The position numbers and the translations under genes were made by a program. Positions 18,937 through 28,589 of a stretch of 64,000 nt of DNA are shown piece after piece. The notes under the pieces are model-generated. The model saw nothing but the letters and a program-made list of their open reading frames with translations. It was not told the origin of the DNA and searched no databases. This DNA comes from an uncultured Bacteroides sp. (GTDB taxonomy: Bacteria > Bacteroidota > Bacteroidia > Bacteroidales > Bacteroidaceae): assembly GCA_947074205.1 (NCBI GenBank), contig CAMTOQ010000007.1, positions 25,270 through 89,269 on the forward strand, read 5' to 3'. Numbering within the stretch: the first letter of the stretch is position 1; every line of letters starts with the position of its first letter.

Positions 18937-18950
18937 CAATCTACAAATAG

Positions 18951-18997
18951 GAAGGATAGTGGAGAAATAATTTCATTGAAACCACTATCTTCTTTTT
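18951..18997 (+). terminator. trp operon terminator
   Basis: GATAGTGG (18955-18962) pairs with CCACTATC (18982-18989), extended by imperfect AAG/CTT pairs, and is followed by TTCTTTTT. The T-run overlaps the -33 element of the asparaginase promoter. Confidence 0.75.
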
Positions 18998-19026
18998 GTG
19001 TATCGTCACGTTATTGCGTACCTTTG
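18995..19026 (+). promoter_or_regulatory. Promoter of the asparaginase gene
   Basis: -33 TTTG (18995-18998), a 20-bp spacer, then TACCTTTG (19019-19026). Because the transcript would start near 19033, the possible start codon at 18998 cannot be used. Confidence 0.8.
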
Positions 19027-19057
19027 TAACGAACATTTTAACAGGATAACGACGATT

Positions 19058-20095
19058 ATGATAGTAAGAAAACCATCTGTTCTATTGATTTATACTGGAG
19101 GTACTATCGGTATGATAGAAAACCCAGAAACTGGTGCGCTCGAAAACTTCAATTTTGACCATTTGTTGAGACATGTACCGGAACTAAAGCGTTTCAATTA
19201 TCGCATCTCCTCTTATCAGTTTGACCCACCTATCGATTCATCAGACATGGAACCTCGTTTTTGGGCAAAGCTGGTAAAGATTATCAACTACAATTATGAC
19301 AACTTCGATGGATTTGTCATTCTTCACGGTACAGACACGATGGCCTACACCGCCTCAGCTCTCAGCTTTATGCTAGAAAACTTAGGCAAGCCTGTAATAT
19401 TAACAGGATCGCAGCTACCAATTGGAACACTTCGTACCGATGGTAAAGAAAACCTGATTACAGCCATTGAAATTGCAGCTGCTAAAACTAAGAATGGAGA
19501 GCCAATGGTTCCTGAGGTATGTATTTTCTTTGAGAACCACCTAATGCGCGGCAATCGTACAACAAAGATTAATGCTGAGAACTTTAATGCCTTCCGCTCT
19601 TACAACTATCAACCGCTAGCTCATGTGGGTATTCATATTAAATACGAACCCCATTTAATACGCAGACCCGATCCTAAGAAAAAGTTCAAACCACACTATC
19701 TGTTTGACACAAATGTGGTAATATTAACTCTGTTCCCAGGCATTCAGGAGAATATAGTAGATGCACTACTTCATGCAAAAGGATTAAAAGCTGTTGTGTT
19801 AAAGACCTTTGGTTCGGGTAATGCCCCACAAAAGCCTTGGTTAATACACCTGCTCAAAGAGGCTACCGATCGCGGCATTATTATAGTAAACATCACTCAA
19901 TGCTCTTCTGGAGCAGTTGAGATGGAGCGCTACGAAACTGGTATTCATCTTCTTCAAGCTGGAGTAATCAGTGGCTATGACTGTACTCCAGAATGCGCTA
20001 TCTCTAAATTGATGTTTCTATTAGGACATGGCTACTCAAATAGAGAAGTTCGATACCTAATGAAAACATGTATGGTTGGCGAGATATCAAAATAA
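19058..20095 (+). CDS. ansA: L-asparaginase, type I
   Basis: 345 residues from the ATG at 19058. A longer open frame begins at 18998, but it overlaps the promoter, so its first 20 residues are not translated. The protein hydrolyses L-asparagine to aspartate and ammonia. The first nucleophile region is YTGGTIG near residue 12, and the second Thr motif is HGTDTMAYTASAL. It has no signal peptide, so it is cytoplasmic, as expected for type I. It is monocistronic, between the trp operon terminator and a lipoprotein gene. Confidence 0.93.
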   Translation: MIVRKPSVLLIYTGGTIGMIENPETGALENFNFDHLLRHVPELKRFNYRISSYQFDPPIDSSDMEPRFWAKLVKIINYNYDNFDGFVILHGTDTMAYTASALSFMLENLGKPVILTGSQLPIGTLRTDGKENLITAIEIAAAKTKNGEPMVPEVCIFFENHLMRGNRTTKINAENFNAFRSYNYQPLAHVGIHIKYEPHLIRRPDPKKKFKPHYLFDTNVVILTLFPGIQENIVDALLHAKGLKAVVLKTFGSGNAPQKPWLIHLLKEATDRGIIIVNITQCSSGAVEMERYETGIHLLQAGVISGYDCTPECAISKLMFLLGHGYSNREVRYLMKTCMVGEISK

Positions 20096-20238
20096 AAGTG
20101 TAAATTCCATTTTATGAATCGTATCTCTTTATTTCTCAAAAAGGACTCATAAATGCACTAACGCTAGCCGTGAGTTAATTTATGTTATTAATTTACACAT
20201 CTACACCTTTATACAACATAAAATATACAATAAATTGT

Positions 20239-20247
20239 TATATTTGC
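20239..20247 (+). promoter_or_regulatory. -7 promoter box of the DUF4842 lipoprotein gene
   Basis: TATATTTGC matches TAnnTTTGC, 41 bp before the ATG. The -33 element is not clear. Confidence 0.6.
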
Positions 20248-20287
20248 AACAAAATAATCAATTAGTTAAACTTCTTAGCACTACTAT

Positions 20288-22543
20288 ATGAAACAAAGAC
20301 ATTCAAATTCCAAACACGCCATGTACTATTTTGCAGCGTCAGTATGCTTAATGAGCAGCTGCGTTGATAGCGACAAAAGCTATTTCAACCCTGATGAAAC
20401 CAAAGAATATTACGAGAACGAGTACTTCATCAAGGATATTGATCCTAGTATGGATTGGAAAACAACGCGCAGCGTTCCAGTAGCTGTTTCTATAAACGAA
20501 GATCTTGGAGTTAACTACAAAATTAGCATTTTTAGTTCAAACCCATTACTTGAAGGCGACAATGCCCTGCTTCTTGCTGAAGGTAGCGCAAACAACGGTA
20601 TGTCTTTCAATACTACTGCTGACATCCCTAACGCATTGAGTGCTGTTTATGTAATGCGCACCGATGAAAAGAATCGCAATTTAGTGAAAATTGTTGGTGT
20701 AGAAGATGGACAAATAAAAGCTTCATTTGGAGCTAAAACAGCGACTTCTCGCACCACAAGAAGCGGTGCTGAAATCCAAACAATGCCATTTGACAAATCT
20801 GAGAGCGATGTTCTAGCAATGATAAGTAGCGCAACTGAGATGACAAGTGGCATAACATTGCAAGCTGGTGGTACCTATAAAATTTCGAAAGGCAATACCC
20901 TTCAAGGAATGGTTGCAAATCAAGGCTTTGACACTAGAGCATCTATTATCGTAGAAGGCACTTGGGATCTATCTGGCGAATCTACTAAAATCAACAAAGG
21001 AGTTGACCTGTACATCGTTAACGGTGGGCAACTAATATTACCTAGCGAAGAAAAGCAATTAGAGATTATAGGCACTAGCTGCTTTGCCGTATATCCAGGT
21101 AGTAGCATCGTCGGTCAAAATGCTACTTTAAGCGTTACTAATGCTTCTGGTGGAAGAATAAATTTCAATGCGGGAATAATTGACGTTAAAGTACTAAGCG
21201 TTGCATCTTGGGAAGCTACTACCGGAGTTTACAACACAGGAACTCTAAAAGCAGGCAACTTAAATTTCGCAAATAGTGCAACATTAATCAACCATGGGCA
21301 AGTAGAAGCAAAAACGATGCATGATAACACAAAGATTGAAAATGCTTGCTACATGAAAGTGGAAACACTAGGTGCATCAAGCATTAAATTGAGTAGTAAC
21401 AGTGCTATTAATGCCACAAATTGGAAAAGCGTTTGGGGGTCACAAATCCAAATGGCAGCAAATTCCATGATAACAATTAGCAATGAAGCTAATTTAAGTG
21501 GCGCTACGATCATAGGCCCAAGTAACGAATATGCATTAGTAAAGATTCAAGCATTAAAAGACATAAATGGCTTCAATAATTCTGGCAATATTTACTATGA
21601 AGTTGATTTCACCGACAATAACATCACTAATAATGGTTGGCTGGTTGAGAATTTCTTGTCTAAAATAAAGAATACGGATGGTGCTATCGCAAAATTCGGC
21701 GAATCACCCATCACAATCCCCGCTGGCGAATGTACCGGTGAAGGAAACACTCCATCAGAACAAGGAGAGGAAATCCCAACTAACAACAATACAATAACTT
21801 ATACATTTGAAGACAACTTCCCCCTAGTAGGTGATTATGACATGAATGATATTGTATTAGATGTAAAAACTCAATATAATAGAGATGCTGAAAACAAGAT
21901 TACAAGCGCAGATGTCAACATTACATTAGTTGCAGTAGGTGCAACAAAACAAATTGGGGCTGCTATGCGCTTAATTGGTTTAACAAGAAGCGATATAACA
22001 TCTGTAACCTTTACGGACGAAAAAGGAATACGTAACACTCTTGGTAATTCAATCTTCGGAGCAGACACATACGAGGAAGACGGAGATCAAGTGATTATCC
22101 CTCTATTCGGAGATGGTCATAGAGTGTATGGCGAAGACAAAGTTGATAAAATGCTAAACACAGGTTATTCAGAAACTGAAGAGCTTTACAGCATGACCAT
22201 CCATATAATTCCATCAGTACAATCTGCTAATCCATTTATTAAGAAGGATAATATGGATATATTCATTGCCTATCCCGCTAGATCTACTACTAATAAACGT
22301 TCAGAGGTACATCTTTATGAATTCTGGGGCAATGGACTTACAAGTAGAGCACTAAACCAGGAAGCAAATATGGCTGCCGCGGGGAATCGCACTTGGGCAA
22401 TCGCTGTTCCTAATTTCAAATACCCTAAAGAAGGTGTACTTATCAGCGAGGCTTACCCTGAATTTGCAGAATGGGCAAAAGACCACAATACAAACCTAGA
22501 ATGGTATAAGAACCCTGTGAAATCATCTATTATCAATAGATAA
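20288..22543 (+). CDS. LruC/DUF4842 domain lipoprotein, probably surface exposed
   Basis: 751 residues. An N-terminal signal ends in a lipobox-like LMSSC (Cys25). The acidic residues right after it (VDSDK) resemble the Bacteroidota lipoprotein export signal that sends lipoproteins to the cell surface. Residues ~150-480 are a Ser/Thr/Asn-rich, beta-helix-like stretch with repeated short strands. From about residue 500 the DUF4842/LruC domain begins with YTFEDNFPLVGDYDMNDIVLDV, an Asp-rich, calcium-site-like motif. The function of these large lipoproteins is unknown. It is monocistronic, with its own -7 box and a terminator. Confidence 0.82.
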   Translation: MKQRHSNSKHAMYYFAASVCLMSSCVDSDKSYFNPDETKEYYENEYFIKDIDPSMDWKTTRSVPVAVSINEDLGVNYKISIFSSNPLLEGDNALLLAEGSANNGMSFNTTADIPNALSAVYVMRTDEKNRNLVKIVGVEDGQIKASFGAKTATSRTTRSGAEIQTMPFDKSESDVLAMISSATEMTSGITLQAGGTYKISKGNTLQGMVANQGFDTRASIIVEGTWDLSGESTKINKGVDLYIVNGGQLILPSEEKQLEIIGTSCFAVYPGSSIVGQNATLSVTNASGGRINFNAGIIDVKVLSVASWEATTGVYNTGTLKAGNLNFANSATLINHGQVEAKTMHDNTKIENACYMKVETLGASSIKLSSNSAINATNWKSVWGSQIQMAANSMITISNEANLSGATIIGPSNEYALVKIQALKDINGFNNSGNIYYEVDFTDNNITNNGWLVENFLSKIKNTDGAIAKFGESPITIPAGECTGEGNTPSEQGEEIPTNNNTITYTFEDNFPLVGDYDMNDIVLDVKTQYNRDAENKITSADVNITLVAVGATKQIGAAMRLIGLTRSDITSVTFTDEKGIRNTLGNSIFGADTYEEDGDQVIIPLFGDGHRVYGEDKVDKMLNTGYSETEELYSMTIHIIPSVQSANPFIKKDNMDIFIAYPARSTTNKRSEVHLYEFWGNGLTSRALNQEANMAAAGNRTWAIAVPNFKYPKEGVLISEAYPEFAEWAKDHNTNLEWYKNPVKSSIINR

Positions 22544-22563
22544 AGGTTATAATTATTATAATT

Positions 22564-22613
22564 AATCTGCCCCCTACTTTTGAGTTTATTCAAAAGACAG
22601 GAGGCAGATTTTG
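22564..22613 (+). terminator. Terminator after the DUF4842 lipoprotein gene
   Basis: AATCTGCC (22564-22571) pairs with GGCAGATT (22603-22610), with an inner CTTTTGA/TCAAAAG pairing, and is followed by TTG and TTATTT. It is a moderately T-rich intrinsic terminator. Confidence 0.65.
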
Positions 22614-22716
22614 TTATTTCTGAACCCAATCATTGTATAATCTCAGTCAAAGAATCAACGAAATAGCTATTTTAACAAATTATAAGTTGTTGAGTGAGTA
22701 AAATCATAATGCTAGT

Positions 22717-22748
22717 CTTGCTATTGAGATGTTCGTTATTTACTTTTG
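22717..22748 (+). promoter_or_regulatory. Promoter of the receiver/sugar-transferase operon
   Basis: CTTG (22717-22720, near-consensus -33), a 20-bp spacer, then TACTTTTG (22741-22748). The start codon follows 50 bp downstream. Confidence 0.65.
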
Positions 22749-22798
22749 TAGAAGCACTCTTGCAATAATTTAAAGAACAAACATAAACATCGTTCAGA

Positions 22799-23161
22799 AT
22801 GAAAAAGATATTACTTATTGACGACAAAGCATCTATTGGCAAAGTTGTTTCTATATACTTCAGCAAAGAATACGACTTCACCTATATAGAAAATCCAATT
22901 AAGGCGATAGAATGGTTACAAGAAGGGAACTATCCAGATTTAATCATCTCCGATATTAGAATGCCTGAAATGACTGGGGATGTATTTCTAAGATATATGA
23001 AGAACAACGAACTCTATAAGTCAATACCAATCGTGATGCTTTCTAGCGAAGATAGCACTACCGAACGCATCCGCTTATTAGAGGAAGGAGCGGCTGACTA
23101 TATCCTTAAACCTTTCAATCCCTTGGAGTTAAAAGTCAGAATTAAAAAGATTATCGATTAA
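22799..23161 (+). CDS. Stand-alone response regulator receiver protein
   Basis: 120 residues, one CheY-like receiver domain and no output domain. The acidic pair is Asp8-Asp9 (LLIDDK), the phosphoacceptor is Asp52 (IISDIRMPE), the switch Ser is at 82-83 (MLSSED) and the conserved Lys is 104 (LKPF). All phosphorylation residues are kept. No histidine kinase is nearby. The gene directly precedes, by 8 bp, a sugar transferase that carries a degenerate receiver-like domain, suggesting that it controls envelope polysaccharide synthesis by protein contact rather than by transcription. That role is inferred. Confidence 0.9.
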   Translation: MKKILLIDDKASIGKVVSIYFSKEYDFTYIENPIKAIEWLQEGNYPDLIISDIRMPEMTGDVFLRYMKNNELYKSIPIVMLSSEDSTTERIRLLEEGAADYILKPFNPLELKVRIKKIID

Positions 23162-23169
23162 AAAGCTCA

Positions 23170-24342
23170 ATGTTACAGATTGTATATATAGGCAGATACA
23201 AAAGGGCTATAGATCGTGCATCGACTAATAGTAAAGATCATGTTTTTTATGCTGTATCTACCCATACAAAAGCCATCAAGCTTATAGATACACTGAAAGA
23301 CAAACAGTGTGTCGTGCTTTTATATGAACAAACCTGCCTAGATTCCGATCTAATAGAAATAAAGGTTTTAAAGAATAAATATCCTGACCTATCGATCATC
23401 CTTGTCTTCGAGAAAATCAAGAAGGATAATGTACAACATTATCTTCAAGCAGGTATAAGCAATACTATACCCATCGATTTTACCGATAAAGCATTCTTGG
23501 ACCTAATCAACTTCCAATTGCTTAAACAGAGACAAGAGAGAAGTTATACTATTCCATCAGAGCAAATTACTGATTTTAAGTTACCACGCTGGAAAAGGGC
23601 TTTCGATGTACTATTTGCCTCTTCAGCACTGATTTTCTTGTCCCCTCTGTTGCTAGCTACAGCGCTTGCGATAAGATTTGAAAGCAAGGGCAAGATAATC
23701 TATAAATCTAAGCGAGTAGGAAGTAACTACAACGTTTTTGACTTTCTCAAGTTTAGATCAATGTACATCGATGCCGACAAGCATCTAAGAGATCTAAATG
23801 AATTAAATCAATATGCAGATTCATCTAATATATTAGACGATGGCATGCAGGATATCATACTCCCAGAAGATGAAGCCATACTGATTGATGATTCAGATGA
23901 GATTATTTTCATCTCGGACGACTACGTTCTTCCAGAAAGTGCATACAACAAAAAGAAGAGCGATGAACAAAAGAACGCATTCGTAAAACTAGAGAATGAC
24001 CCACGGGTGACAAGGGTTGGACGATTCATAAGAAAGTTCAGTATCGATGAACTTCCTCAGCTAATAAATATCATAAAAGGCGATATGTCAATTGTGGGTA
24101 ATCGCCCATTACCTCTCTATGAGGCAGAGTTGCTAACTAGCGACGAGTATATCGACAGGTTTATGGCGCCTGCAGGACTCACCGGACTGTGGCAAATAAA
24201 GAAAAGAGGAGATGCTGGAAAACTATCAGCTGAAGAACGAAAGTTGCTAGACATTAAGTATGCAAAAAGTTTCTCTTTTACATTAGATACAATGATTATA
24301 CTTAAAACATTTACGGCCTTTATCCAGAAAGAAAATGTTTAA
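23170..24342 (+). CDS. Polyprenyl-phosphate sugar transferase with N-terminal pseudo-receiver domain
   Basis: 390 residues. Residues ~1-125 resemble a receiver fold, but the third strand (CVVLLYEQT) lacks the phosphoacceptor Asp and the final strand lacks the conserved Lys, so it cannot be phosphorylated normally. From ~140 on it is a monotopic phosphoglycosyl transferase of the PglC/WbaP type: the re-entrant hydrophobic segment (~143-170), FLKFRSM, the Asp-Glu dyad in SIDELPQ, and GDMSIVGNRPLP. It would load the first sugar phosphate onto undecaprenyl phosphate. An acidic insertion of roughly 45 residues (about 210-265) precedes the catalytic dyad. It is co-transcribed with the receiver gene and two downstream genes. 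Confidence 0.88.
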   Translation: MLQIVYIGRYKRAIDRASTNSKDHVFYAVSTHTKAIKLIDTLKDKQCVVLLYEQTCLDSDLIEIKVLKNKYPDLSIILVFEKIKKDNVQHYLQAGISNTIPIDFTDKAFLDLINFQLLKQRQERSYTIPSEQITDFKLPRWKRAFDVLFASSALIFLSPLLLATALAIRFESKGKIIYKSKRVGSNYNVFDFLKFRSMYIDADKHLRDLNELNQYADSSNILDDGMQDIILPEDEAILIDDSDEIIFISDDYVLPESAYNKKKSDEQKNAFVKLENDPRVTRVGRFIRKFSIDELPQLINIIKGDMSIVGNRPLPLYEAELLTSDEYIDRFMAPAGLTGLWQIKKRGDAGKLSAEERKLLDIKYAKSFSFTLDTMIILKTFTAFIQKENV

Positions 24343-24359
24343 AACTAAATGATAGATAT

Positions 24360-25307
24360 ATGTTGGATGCTGCCTTCCCTTACATTGAACTATTCGTTTC
24401 GATAAGTGTAATATTCATTGGAGGCTATTACACTATATTTTCTTTAGCTTCAGTCATCGGCAGCCTTCAAACATTCGCAAAGGCTAGCCCACAGTTTAGA
24501 ATGGCCATACTTATACCTATTGGCTCAGAACTTACCATTCAAAACTATCCCAACCAACTTTTCACAGTAGTCTATTACACAGATTTACCAAAATCGATCT
24601 CTAACATCGACGAGAGCTTATATGATATTTGTGTAGTGCTTGGTGAAGTATCGAAAGCAGATAATCTGCTACTAAAAAGAATCAATAATGCCTTTGCTGC
24701 AGGTGCTAAAGCTATAAAGCTTCACCATATTGCAGACTGTTTGGAAACATCAAAGCAGTTCCGAGCAGCAAAAAAAGAAGAGATCCGAAACAGTATATTT
24801 AATTTAGGCCATAATAAATTAGGGATTTCTTCTTCATTAGGCAAAGTCGATTACGCCGTTGATGCTAAATGGCTCAAAGCAAACCTAACTAAGCACAGGT
24901 CGAATATTGAAAACAGATTACTTCATCAAGAAATCTATATCTACTATCTCCCCAATGCTTGCATCTACAGTGATTCAGTACGTCCCCGACCCAAACATTT
25001 TTCGATAATAAAAGCAGCGAAATTGCTGCCGCAAGTCACTTTAGATGGCAATTTGGGCTATGTAGACAAGCTACTTCGTTCTTTTTTTCCTTCATTGGAA
25101 GTCATGTTCTATCTATTTATAGGTTGGTGCATATTTACTACCTATATTGACTGGGTACACAGTTTCAAATGGTGGTTTATTCTTTTTATATTTGGACTCG
25201 TGACAAGCATGGCGATTCCAGATTATTGCATTAGAGATAAGCGAAAACAAAAATCAAAAAACTCAGAACGTGAATACTCAGCAGATCAAAAGCTTCCTCA
25301 AAAGTAA
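24360..25307 (+). CDS. Membrane protein resembling a degenerate family 2 glycosyltransferase
   Basis: 315 residues, family not firmly recognised. There is an N-terminal membrane helix (~residues 6-32) and one or two near the C-terminus (~238-275). The layout resembles integral-membrane GT2 enzymes, with MAILIPIG where they have an IIPARNE-like strand and KLGISSSLG where they have an acceptor-side segment. However, the DxD metal site and the QxxRW motif are not visible. It may be an inactive homologue or a very divergent enzyme. It lies 17 bp after the sugar transferase and overlaps the next gene by 38 bp. Confidence 0.55.
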   Translation: MLDAAFPYIELFVSISVIFIGGYYTIFSLASVIGSLQTFAKASPQFRMAILIPIGSELTIQNYPNQLFTVVYYTDLPKSISNIDESLYDICVVLGEVSKADNLLLKRINNAFAAGAKAIKLHHIADCLETSKQFRAAKKEEIRNSIFNLGHNKLGISSSLGKVDYAVDAKWLKANLTKHRSNIENRLLHQEIYIYYLPNACIYSDSVRPRPKHFSIIKAAKLLPQVTLDGNLGYVDKLLRSFFPSLEVMFYLFIGWCIFTTYIDWVHSFKWWFILFIFGLVTSMAIPDYCIRDKRKQKSKNSEREYSADQKLPQK

Positions 25308-25893
25308 CTCGCGACTAAAAGCGTTAGTGCATAGATTTATTATGCATCCAGTAAAGACACGCCCAAACTGGTGGGTGCGACTCTTTATGTTTACCTACAT
25401 TCATAGAGGTAAAAAAACGATTATCTACAGAAGTGTAAGAAAAGATATTGCACCGTTTAATGAGTTTAGGCTCGGTGACTATTCGGTTATAGAGGACTTT
25501 TCGTGCATCAACAACGCCGTGGGCGATGTGTTTATTGGCGCTCACACACGCATCGGACTCCACTGCACACTAATTGGGCCAGTGACAATTGGCGATGACG
25601 TCAATATCGCCCAAAATGTCACTATTAGTGGTTTGAATCATATCTTCAAAGACCCACATCAGAAAATAAGCGAACAAGGAGTCGCTACCTCTATGATTAC
25701 TATTGCCAACGATGTATGGATCGGAGCAAACGCTGTGATATTGGCAGGAGCATCAATAGGAACTCATTGTGTTGTAGCTGCAGGAAGTGTAGTAAATAGC
25801 AGCATTCCACCCTATTCTATCTGTGCCGGAACACCTGCACGCATCATTAAAAAGTACGATTTTGAGAAGAAAGATTGGATTTCTTGCAGTTAA
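25270..25893 (+). CDS. Hexapeptide-repeat (left-handed beta-helix) acyltransferase
   Basis: 207 residues from a GTG at 25270 that overlaps the previous gene by 38 bp; an ATG at 25342 (before HPVKTRP) is the alternative start. From about residue 70 it shows hexapeptide repeats of a trimeric left-handed beta-helix (VFIGAHTRIGLHCTLIG, VWIGANAVILAGASIG), the catalytic-type His in ISGLNHIF, and the terminal loop SICAGTPARIIKKY. This is the WcaF/NodL/maltose O-acetyltransferase family, which acetylates sugars. With the upstream sugar transferase it probably modifies an envelope or exported glycan; the acceptor is unknown. Confidence 0.85.
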   Translation: MNTQQIKSFLKSNSRLKALVHRFIMHPVKTRPNWWVRLFMFTYIHRGKKTIIYRSVRKDIAPFNEFRLGDYSVIEDFSCINNAVGDVFIGAHTRIGLHCTLIGPVTIGDDVNIAQNVTISGLNHIFKDPHQKISEQGVATSMITIANDVWIGANAVILAGASIGTHCVVAAGSVVNSSIPPYSICAGTPARIIKKYDFEKKDWISCS

Positions 25894-25940
25894 TCACCAC
25901 TTATAGTGATGCACTGTGACCATTATACCACACATTAGGG

Positions 25941-25973
25941 ATTGCACACAGTTCAACTTCCCATTATCTTTGC
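25941..25973 (+). promoter_or_regulatory. Promoter with no gene downstream
   Basis: ATTG (25941-25944), a 20-bp spacer, then TATCTTTGC (25965-25973). It precedes a ~100-nt transcript that ends at a strong terminator without a convincing open frame. Confidence 0.55.
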
Positions 25974-25979
25974 ATACAG

Positions 25980-26082
25980 AATTTAATTATTAGTCATAAT
26001 GTAATAACGTAGTTGCATGGAAGAAACAACAAACCAGCATCCTGTCGAAGTGATTTCGCCAAGATGCTGGTCTTCTTTTTTT
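25980..26082 (+). ncRNA. Candidate small RNA of about 100 nt
   Basis: A promoter at 25941-25973 and an intrinsic terminator bracket roughly 100 nt. The terminator pairs ACCAGCATC (26033-26041) with GATGCTGGT (26063-26071), contains an inner CGAA/TTCG hairpin and ends in CTTCTTTTTTT. The only open frame, from 26017, runs straight through the terminator stem and is unlikely to be real. The hairpin could instead only terminate the acyltransferase transcript, but it lies 140 bp beyond that gene with a promoter in between. No known RNA family is recognised. Confidence 0.45.
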
Positions 26083-26108
26083 CTAGCAATACAAATAATG
26101 AGTGTAAA

Positions 26109-26372
26109 CTATTCAACAGGGTGACTATACTTTCTTTTTGCTTCTGCAATACCCTCATTTACCTGAGCTGACACTCGATTAGCAGTCTCCTGCATTTTCT
26201 TTTTTGCACAATCATATTGATTGGCAGCTCTAACCTCAATATCCTCAAGAGCATTAAGAACATCTTCTTTTAGCTGTTTGCCCTTTTGAGTCTGTGCAAG
26301 ATAATAACTTAGCACACCTACGGCAGCACCTATCCCTAGGCCCAACCAGAATTTACCATTATTACATCCCAT
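26109..26372 (-). CDS. YtxH-like small membrane-anchored protein
   Basis: 87 residues. One Gly/Ala-rich membrane helix (~residues 8-26, WLGLGIGAAVGVLSYYLA) is followed by an amphipathic, charged helical tail (KKKMQETANRVSAQV). This is the layout of YtxH-domain proteins, general-stress-related envelope proteins of unknown mechanism. It lies 35 bp downstream of a GlsB/YeaQ-type gene on the same strand, so the two form a small stress-type operon. Confidence 0.75.
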   Translation of the reverse strand: MGCNNGKFWLGLGIGAAVGVLSYYLAQTQKGKQLKEDVLNALEDIEVRAANQYDCAKKKMQETANRVSAQVNEGIAEAKRKYSHPVE

Positions 26373-26407
26373 AAACTTTGTTGTTTTAAAGTTATCACTG
26401 TGATTAA

Positions 26408-26659
26408 TTACTTCTTTTTAGAGCCGCTAAATAGACTTGCTATCCAAAGGATGATGACGGCACCAACCACTGAAATGATAAGACTTCCTATCAGTCCTTT
26501 TGAGCCGAGCCCAAATAGGCTAAAAACCCAACCACCTATCACACCACCAGCAATACCTAGAAGTGTATTGATGATAAAGCCAAAACCACCACCACGCATT
26601 ATTTTACCGGCTATAAAACCAGTCAATGCACCTAGAAGGATAAACCATACAAAATCCAT
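26408..26659 (-). CDS. GlsB/YeaQ/YmgE family stress-response membrane protein
   Basis: 83 residues, almost entirely hydrophobic with three Gly-rich membrane helices. The family pattern GALTGFIAGKIMRGGGFG, then LLGIAGGVIGGWVFSLFG, then LIISVVGAVIILWI, is intact. Members are often called transglycosylase-associated proteins and are induced by stress in several bacteria; the biochemical role is unknown. It is the first gene of the pair with the YtxH-like gene. Confidence 0.88.
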   Translation of the reverse strand: MDFVWFILLGALTGFIAGKIMRGGGFGFIINTLLGIAGGVIGGWVFSLFGLGSKGLIGSLIISVVGAVIILWIASLFSGSKKK

Positions 26660-26793
26660 AATTTCACTCTTTTAAGTTTATACTAAAAACAGATATTCTC
26701 AATAAAAGTTTACTCAGAAACAAAATTTGGGAAGGATATCACTTTTATCATTCGACAAGTTAGCAAAAAAAACTAAACGAATGGATTATATTG

Positions 26794-26838
26794 CAAAAAA
26801 AATGTGCATCCCGCTCATTACTAGAGGAAATGCACATT
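26794..26838 (-). terminator. Terminator of the second ABC-F gene
   Basis: AATGTGCAT (26801-26809) and ATGCACATT (26830-26838) form a perfect 9-bp stem. Read leftward it runs into eight T residues. Confidence 0.8.
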
Positions 26839-26864
26839 TATTATTCGAGAATGTTACTGCTTAA

Positions 26865-28496
<1,632 letters not shown>

Positions 28497-28559
28497 TTAT
28501 TTCTATTGTTAAGGGCGCAAAGATACGCATTTTAAATGAATTTGACACTACCAATCTTG

Positions 28560-28589
28560 TGCCAGTCTGACAGAATTATATTACCTTTG
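28560..28589 (+). promoter_or_regulatory. grpE-dnaJ promoter with a possible stress motif
   Basis: -7 box TACCTTTG (28582-28589) with no canonical TTTG at the right distance. Nine bases before it is TGCCAGTCTGACA (28560-28572), which could be a regulator site replacing the -33 element. Confidence 0.5.

Noticed and set aside
26017..26122. Short open frame starting MEETTNQHP
   Set aside because: It runs through a strong terminator hairpin and into the end of the convergent YtxH gene, so it is unlikely to be translated.
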